64,000 nt of DNA from the NCBI RefSeq assembly GCF_022512515.1, contig NZ_JAKWBK010000001.1:1-64000 (forward strand), written 5' to 3'. Shown one piece after another: positions 58,504 through 64,000 of this stretch (position 1 is its first letter; the number at the start of each line of letters is the position of its first letter). The notes under the pieces were generated by a model that was given only the letters and a program-made list of their open reading frames with translations, had not been told where the DNA came from and did not search any database. This DNA is from Paraniabella hibiscisoli (GTDB lineage Bacteria; Bacteroidota; Bacteroidia; Chitinophagales; Chitinophagaceae). Made by a program: the position numbers and the translations under genes.

Positions 58504-59687
58504 GGAGTATTTGTAATTAATGCGGGGAAGTAATTAAGGGGCAACAGGTCTCCCACCTTTTCACTCCACCCCCAGTACCACTCCGACAGCAATCCCTGGG
58601 CAGGATACCAGTTGCCATTGGCGTCAAGTAGCAGTGCAGGCTCATTTTGCAACATAATCAGTGACCGGGCAGGATAGCGGGATCTACGCTCCATATGATG
58701 ATCGAGGTAGCCCTGCTCTTCTATTTTGTGCTTATTCACTACCTGCAAATAATCAGGCCAGTAAATGAACTTTTGTCCATCTTCTACAATACGGAAGCTA
58801 TCTACCGCCAGCGTAGCACCATACTCATAGCTGAAGTCTTTTTGAGACAGTATTTTCTGATAGTATTCTGAAGAGTCACCTAACCGTTGATCGGGATTGT
58901 GTCGGTACAGTGCCCGTATCCTGTCCTTCTCTACATTACGAAGCTTTTTTACGCGCCTTATTTCAAAGCCTTGGTCAAGACTATTTCCTTCGTAAACTGA
59001 ACGAAAAAAATGCATCATGGAACCGGTATAGGCTTCGCGCCTGTTCTCCTGCCATTTTTTTACCTGCCGGCCATTGCCCCGCATATCAGTAAACAAAATG
59101 TGGCCCGCGAAGAAGTTCGTTCGCTCGTTAAAGTTAATTTCAAAATGCTCCAGCTGGTAGCCCAGTTGATAACCCAACCCCCTGTTTTCAATAATGATCG
59201 GCTCATCGGCAACTACTTCAAGCTTATTCAGTTTTTTATAAAAACGAAACCGGAGCGTTTTATGATTCTTAATAACCGTCTTCATGGAGTTAGCAGAGAG
59301 ACCAATAAAGTAATCTGTAAAGGTTTTACCCCATTTCTCCCAGGTTTCTTTCACGTAACCACCCACCACCACGGCTTCCATAGCCACCACCTTAGGCTTC
59401 ACCATCACTTTCAGCTTCGGGGGCATTTTCTCGGTAGAAAAATCATAGGTAACGGTTTCAAAGCCTACGTGGGTAACTATAAGCTTGTATATTCCAGCAG
59501 GGATATTGGGTATCTCAAAATGTCCATCTTTGTTGGTAATGCTGGCCAGCGATGTATTGGTAATAAAAACAGAGCTACCCGCTACAGGTATATTGGTCTC
59601 ACCATCTACTACACTCCCTATTAGCTTATTTTGAGCTTGGGAGATCAACGCCAGCAATAATACACAAACAGTCAGGCAAAATTTCAC
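58500..59687 (-). CDS. CarboxypepD regulatory-like domain protein, secreted
   Basis: A signal peptide (MKFCLTVCVLLLALISQAQ) is followed by a beta-sandwich CarboxypepD_reg-like domain (LIGSVVDGETNIPVAGSSVFI, TNKDGHFEIPNIPAGIYKL). About 290 residues of unrecognised sequence with many aromatic and basic residues follow. The 395-residue frame is intact. Such proteins in Bacteroidota are usually surface or periplasmic; no TonB barrel follows. Confidence 0.75.
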   Translation of the reverse strand: MKFCLTVCVLLLALISQAQNKLIGSVVDGETNIPVAGSSVFITNTSLASITNKDGHFEIPNIPAGIYKLIVTHVGFETVTYDFSTEKMPPKLKVMVKPKVVAMEAVVVGGYVKETWEKWGKTFTDYFIGLSANSMKTVIKNHKTLRFRFYKKLNKLEVVADEPIIIENRGLGYQLGYQLEHFEINFNERTNFFAGHILFTDMRGNGRQVKKWQENRREAYTGSMMHFFRSVYEGNSLDQGFEIRRVKKLRNVEKDRIRALYRHNPDQRLGDSSEYYQKILSQKDFSYEYGATLAVDSFRIVEDGQKFIYWPDYLQVVNKHKIEEQGYLDHHMERRSRYPARSLIMLQNEPALLLDANGNWYPAQGLLSEWYWGWSEKVGDLLPLNYFPALITNTP

Positions 59688-59716
59688 GGTATAAATATAT
59701 ACGATTTCCCAGACAA

Positions 59717-59735
59717 TCTACGAATATATCGTAGA
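59717..59735. repeat. Perfect 7-bp inverted repeat
   Basis: TCTACGA and TCGTAGA are separated by 5 bases. It sits 2 bases after the hydrolase stop and 30 bases before the start of the CarboxypepD gene (both minus strand). Without a U-run it is a better candidate for a protein-binding site than for a terminator. Confidence 0.4.
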
Positions 59736-59737
59736 AA

Positions 59738-60480
59738 CTATTTAACACTCTTTAGCACCTCATTAATGATGGCGCTTATTTCGGCAGCACGGTTCACAAT
59801 CATCATGTGTGTCCCCCTTTAATGATATGCGTAGGCTTTAAAGGTTTTATAGGAAAGATAAGGTCGGCATCGCCATGTATATGTACTACATTTTGTGGGA
59901 ACTCGGTATTGCGCCAGTTCAGGATCTGGTTTAAAGCCCATATCATATAATCCTTATCAATAATCCGGCGGTAATTATTAGCGAAATCCTGCTCTTCCCT
60001 GGTAAAAGCACCCAATCGCTTATTGGCTGTTGCAAAAAAGCGCTCATTGGACTGTATTCTTCTGATGGGGAAAATATGATTCAGCCTCAGCCTTCCTATG
60101 AGCTTCCATTTACGCGGTAACTCGTCTGTATTTTTGACACTGGATACCAATATAACTTGCTTTACCGGCCGGGTTTTAGCAATCTCCAGGGCCACCATAC
60201 CACCGAAAGAAACACCTATAATAATGGGCTCAGGCTCCTGCATCTTCCCGGCCATTCGCAATACATAGTCTTTATACAATTCTTTGGGCAAAGGCTTTAG
60301 CCAGTTGATGTAAACCAGCTCTGCATGATCGATGTGCAGGTTATTAAAAATTTTATCATCGGCACCAAAACCTGGAATGCAATAGATCTTTCTCTTAGGC
60401 AGCTCCTGCTTTTTTCTCCTGAAAATGTTTCGCAACCAATTCACGTTAGTATATTTTATTGGTCTCAATTTATAAAACAT
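59738..60480 (-). CDS. Alpha/beta-fold hydrolase (frameshift about 59815)
   Basis: The protein has IYCIPGFGADDKIF with the oxyanion turn. The nucleophile elbow G-V-S-F-G is in IIIGVSFGGMVALEIA and a late acid is in HIHGDADLIFPI. Restoring one G near 59815 completes the catalytic His in GGTHMMIVNRAAEIS and ends at 59738. Corrected length is about 247 residues. Substrate unknown. Confidence 0.82.
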
Positions 60481-60491
60481 ACCGCATAAAA

Positions 60492-60518
60492 CAAAAGTGC
60501 GGGGAACATTCCCCGCAC
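60492..60518 (-). terminator. Terminator after lysC
   Basis: GTGCGGGGA and TCCCCGCAC form a strong hairpin (60497-60518). On the minus strand it is followed by TTTTGTTTT. It lies 34 bases after the lysC stop. Confidence 0.75.
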
Positions 60519-60551
60519 AAATAAAAACATATCCCGCAATCGTTTCGGCTT

Positions 60552-61876
60552 TTAGTTTAACCCAAACATACCTTTGTTGAGTTGCTGCAATAACTGGATC
60601 TTATGTTCTGCTGCAACCAGTAAAGAGATATTATGCCTGCTACCTCCATAAGATACCATACGGATAGGTATGCTTCTTATAGAGCCAAACAGCTTTTTAA
60701 TAATTTCTTCTGTTTCGTTGATATTATGCCCTACTACTGAAATGATGGCCTGCCCTTCGTCCACTTCTACCGTGCCCAGCACTTCCAATTCCTTAATAAT
60801 CGGCTTTAAAAATTCAGGGTTATCAATCGTAATAGATACAGCCACTTCCGACGTGGTGATCATATCGATAGGTGTTTTGTACTTCTCAAACACCTCGAAT
60901 ATTTTTCTTAAAAATCCGTAGGCCAATAACATGCGGCCACTCTTTACTTTAATGGCAATGATGTTATCTTTAGCTGCTACCGCTTTTACACCTGCCGCCG
61001 CAGCATCCTGTGTAATTAATGTGCCTTTTTAGCTTCGGGCTCCATCGTGTTCAATAATTTCACAGGAATCTTATATTGTTGTGCCGGCCATATAGAAGCC
61101 GGATGTAGGATCTTTGCACCAAAGTAGGCTAATTCAGCGGCCTCATCAAAACTCAGCTGCTCTACAGGTACTGTTTTATTTACAATGCGCGGATCGTTAT
61201 TGTGCATGCCATCAATATCTGTCCAGATTTCACACACAGATGCATTAATAGCCGCTGCCACCAACGATGCCGTGTAGTCGCTACCGCCACGTTTTAAATT
61301 ATCTACTTCACCTCTTGCGTTACGGCAAATGTAGCCTTGAGTAACTAATACCTTCTTATCCTTATTCTGATTGATTAACTGTGTAAGCCGGGTGCGTATG
61401 GTACCTATCTGGGGCTCTTCATTCTCATCAATGCTCATAAACTCCAACGCGGGTAACAGTGCATAAGACTCCCCTATTTCTTCCAGGTAGCAGGAAAATA
61501 TTTTTGTAGAAAGCAATTCTCCCTGAGCCAGGATATCTTTACTTAATGCTTCGCTGAAAGATATTTTTAAGATGATGTTTAAAAAATCGAAATGTTCATC
61601 TACAATAGCTTTAGCTTTGTTATAGGTTGTTTCCGACTGTAACAGCTCTTTTATAAAACTGTAATAATGCTCCTGCAAGGTGGTGATCGTTTGCAGGGCA
61701 GAATGCCTGTCGTTAGCGGCAATATGGTTACCAATTGAAACAAGGGCATTTGTGGTACCGGATAGTGCAGACAGCACTACCAAAGCAGGTTCGGTTTCTT
61801 TTTGTAGCAGCGACGCGATATGCTTCATGCGTTCGGGTTTCCCCACACTCGTACCGCCAAACTTCATTACTTTCAT
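60552..61876 (-). CDS. lysC: Aspartate kinase (frameshift about 61020)
   Basis: Aspartate kinase catalyses the first step of the lysine/threonine/methionine pathway. The kinase domain starts MKVMKFGGTSVGKPERMKHI, with NLKRGGSDYTASLVAAAI, IWTDIDGMHNNDPRIV and FGAKILHPASIWPA. After one lost base near 61020 two ACT domains follow (VFEKYKTPIDMITTSEVAVSI, QAIISVVGHNI), which suggests feedback control. Corrected length is about 441 residues. No homoserine dehydrogenase is fused. Confidence 0.94.
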
Positions 61877-62160
61877 TCGTATAGTTTTTGTTTGCGGCCA
61901 GGTGCCGCGATAAATTTTGTCGAATGCCTGCCTGAACGGACGGGCAGGTAACGCTTCAAAATTCTCCTTTTATGAGCATTTTATCCGGCGTTTCATTTCA
62001 GAGAAATATCGTTGTTAAAAAACTTTTTTGATAATGGGTTGCAAATATACGCCAGTACTCAATTAAGCCCGCAAAAATCATTGTCATGTGATCGTCTGAA
62101 ATCTGCGTCCAGCTATCGTGTACTAACTACATCAGTAACATACTACTTGATAGGTAACTT
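61877..62160 (-). promoter_or_regulatory. lysC leader and promoter region
   Basis: On the minus strand TATATTTG (62042-62049) fits the -7 box, giving a leader of about 160 bases before the lysC ATG. The leader has CCTGCC and GGCAGG arms that could pair (61930-61950) and a short open frame MKRRIKCS. No known riboswitch fold and no run of regulatory codons (Lys, Thr, Met) was seen. Confidence 0.4.
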
Positions 62161-63243
62161 TTACTCAATCCAGTTAACGCCCATTTTACCAGCCAATTGC
62201 CGCAGATCGGCTACCACAGCAGGTAACAACGGAATGCCATTCGCCTTCCTTTCCTCCTCCATTTCTCTCTCCGGATCGCCCGGCACCAACACTTTATCAT
62301 GCCCCGGCAGCGTAGCAGCGGTTCTAAAACCGTTGATCCAGTCGTCCATATCCCTTTTAAATTCAGCTGCCGGCCGGAAAGCATCTACCCGCATCGCCCC
62401 GAAAAATGCCCGATCCCCTTTCCTGGTTGCCTGGCCGGCATAGGTACATAAGCAGGAAATGGTGGCACCCAGGGCGCATAATTAGCGCCGCTTAGTAAGG
62501 CTGAAAATATATCTACCATCGCCCCCAAAGCGTAGCCCTTATGGCTGCCATGATCCCTGTCCCCTCCAAGGGGTAATAATGCCCCTCCCTTTTTTAATAT
62601 ATTAGCATCGTTAGTCGAATTACCTTCAGCATCCTGCACCCACCCTTCCGGCGCCTCCTGGTTCTTTCTCTGCAAAATCTCCAGCTTACCATTGGCCGCT
62701 GTGGTTGTAGCGAGGTCCATCACAAAAGGGGTTGCTCTCCAGCTGGCGCTGCTACGCAAATAGGGTTCGTACCCAGCATTTTGGCGGTAGAAAATGTTGG
62801 CGCTACCAGCGGACTTGCATTAGTCATGGATATACCAATCATATCTTCCTGCAAAGCCATCATTGCGTGTACGGCAGCAATACCATAGTGATTACTATTT
62901 TGAACACTGACCCAACCCGTGCCCACATTGCGGGCTTTCTCTATAGCGATCTTCATGGCGAAAGGAGCCACCACTAAGCCCAGCCCCTGTCGCCATCCAC
63001 CACCGCTGTTGACGGCGTTTCATGTACTATCTTAATATCTGGTTTTGCGTTAACCCTGTCGGCCTCCCAAAGTCTTATGTAGCCGCTTAAACGGGCCACA
63101 CCATGCGAGTCAACACCCCTGAGATCAGCAGACAGCAATACCCGGGCTGCTGACGCTGCTTCCTCTGCAGGGCAACCCATTTTATTAAACATTGCTACGG
63201 TAAAATCGTAAAGCTTCTGGTACTGATATGTTTGCGTTTGCAT
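62161..63243 (-). CDS. LDH2-family malate/L-lactate dehydrogenase (three frameshifts)
   Basis: This is an NAD(P)-dependent oxidoreductase of the malate/lactate/ureidoglycolate dehydrogenase family, which has a fold distinct from Rossmann MDH. Signatures are LLSADLRGVDSHGVARLSGYI, WVSVQNSNHYGIAAVHAM, DRDHGSHKGYALGAMVDIFSALLSGA and GAMRVDAFRP. Breaks near 62980, 62752 and 62420 are single-base losses. The ATG at 63243 (MQTQTYQYQKL) is used. Corrected length is about 361. The exact substrate is not predictable. Confidence 0.88.
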
Positions 63244-63389
63244 GTAAACAAAGAAACATTTTTTATGATAACCAGGGAACAATTTGTTGCCGCAAACAAG
63301 AGCTTACACCAATCCGAATAATAACCTGCGATCTTTTGGCATTATAATGGCCTTACTTACAATATTATTCACCTTCAACCTTATTTCAT

Positions 63390-63641
63390 ATGGAAATTAT
63401 ATGGACACTTATTATCGGAGCTATTGCAGGCTGGCTAGGTTCCGTCATTTTTCAGGGCAGTGGCCTTGGTTTAATTGGAAATATTATTGTAGGCATACTC
63501 GGATTTTTCGTTGGTGGCTGGTTACTCGGCAAGCTGGGAGTAAGCCTGGGAACGGGTACCCTGGGCGCTATATTAAGTGGCGCTTTAGGTGCCATCATAA
63601 TACTGGTTATCCTTAATCTGATTTTCCGGCGAAGGGTATAA
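63390..63641 (+). CDS. GlsB/YeaQ/YmgE family membrane protein
   Basis: The 83-residue protein is almost entirely hydrophobic with three helices and glycine repeats (GAIAGWLGSVIFQGSGLGLIGN, GGWLLGKLGV). It matches the transglycosylase-associated protein family (PF04226), a small stress-linked membrane family without a known enzymatic activity. Confidence 0.87.
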   Translation: MEIIWTLIIGAIAGWLGSVIFQGSGLGLIGNIIVGILGFFVGGWLLGKLGVSLGTGTLGAILSGALGAIIILVILNLIFRRRV

Positions 63642-63672
63642 TAACAGCTTAGCACGAAACTCTTAAAAAAAG

Positions 63673-63710
63673 AAAATGCCCCTGGATTAAACGTAAACCA
63701 GGGGCATTTT
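63673..63710. terminator. Bidirectional terminator between the GlsB-like gene and ssb
   Basis: AAAATGCCCCTGG and CCAGGGGCATTTT (63673-63685, 63698-63710) form a perfect 13-bp stem with A and T ends. It serves both convergent genes. Confidence 0.85.
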
Positions 63711-63726
63711 AATGTCTTTACTTCTC

Positions 63727-64000
63727 TTAGAATGGCAGATCATCAACCGGTTCGCTATAATCGTTTACCGATGAAGCATTAGAAGATGCAGTATTAGATG
63801 GGGCCTGGTTGTAACCCGAGGACTGCTGTGGCTGTACAGGCGCGCCACCCTCTGTTTTGCTGCCCAGTAACTGTACCTCTCTTACACGCATAGACAATGC
63901 TGCACCCGCTGTACCATCACTCTTGGTAAAAGTGCGCACTTCCGGCTGTCCCTCAACAAACACCTGCGTTCCTTTCACGAGGTAAGGTGCAACCGCCGTA
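63727..64000 (-). CDS. ssb: Single-stranded DNA-binding protein, C-terminal part
   Basis: The window shows the last OB-fold strand (GTQVFVEGQPEVRTFTKSDG, then LSMRVREVQLLG). A flexible Gln/Ser/Asn-rich linker follows, then the acidic tip EPVDDLPF that recruits partner proteins. The frame is open to the window end. The GTG-like start at 63978 is internal; the N terminus lies outside. Confidence 0.92.
   Translation of the reverse strand, partial: TAVAPYLVKGTQVFVEGQPEVRTFTKSDGTAGAALSMRVREVQLLGSKTEGGAPVQPQQSSGYNQAPSNTASSNASSVNDYSEPVDDLPF

Noticed and set aside
1..64000. tRNA or rRNA genes.
   Set aside because: I scanned intergenic regions for T-arm motifs (GGTTCGAATCC-like) and rRNA signature segments and found none; matches such as that near 19415 are inside coding sequence.

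Overview
The window comes from a Bacteroidota chromosome, most likely family Chitinophagaceae. The grounds are phylum-type promoter boxes (TAnnTTTG with an upstream TTTG/TTG) rather than Shine-Dalgarno sequences, a LytTR regulator with a PF06580-type kinase, a TonB-plug/CarboxypepD outer-membrane protein, DUF1835/DUF3658 and DUF4260 proteins, futalosine-pathway menaquinone synthesis (MqnE), and a Bacteroidota-style dcw cluster. No rRNA, tRNA, CRISPR array or prophage was recognised.

Layout. 1-6.8 kb: the distal part of a complex I operon (nuoH end, I, J, K, L, M, N), closed by a terminator. 7-12.6 kb: a MacB/FtsX-type permease, a LytTR two-component pair and a divergent TonB-type outer-membrane protein. 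12.8-15.7 kb: accD, smpB, a DUF481 protein and an MgtC-like protein. 15.8-22.5 kb, minus strand: parE, DUF1835/3658, DUF4260, a REP-type Y1 transposase fronted by an array of 50-bp palindromic repeats, then parC. 23-24.7 kb: a bestrophin channel and a PIN-type toxin-antitoxin pair. 25-27.3 kb: a fused beta-oxidation enzyme. 27.5-33.3 kb: accessory genes, including an effector-associated-domain (EAD11-like) protein followed by two zinc metallopeptidases without signal peptides, one fused to a seven-repeat lectin-like propeller. 33.3-51.5 kb, minus strand: an epimerase-family gene and the division/cell-wall cluster mraZ-rsmH-ftsL-ftsI-murE-mraY-murD-ftsW-murG-murC-ftsQ-ftsA-ftsZ. 51.9-64 kb: queA, trxA, a nucleoside symporter, small unknowns, mqnE, a CBS protein, a CarboxypepD-domain protein, an alpha/beta hydrolase, lysC, an LDH2-family dehydrogenase, a GlsB-like membrane protein and the 3' end of ssb.

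Quality. About 30 genes are interrupted by single-base indels: by my count roughly 46 deletions and one insertion, many in homopolymer runs. The broken set includes nuo, parE, accD, murC, murD, murG, ftsW, ftsI and lysC. Frame-corrected proteins have normal family length, so I treat these as sequencing errors, annotate each gene across the shift and say where it lies.

Most interesting points: the EAD11-like/metallopeptidase cluster (29.2-33.3 kb); the transposase-linked palindromic array (18.8-19.3 kb); an 8-bp-periodic repeat with two opposed arms found at three gene junctions, one of which is translated into the N terminus of RsmH; a histone-H1-like Lys/Ala/Pro tail on FtsQ visible only after frame correction; and two GC-rich intergenic elements of one apparent dispersed family.
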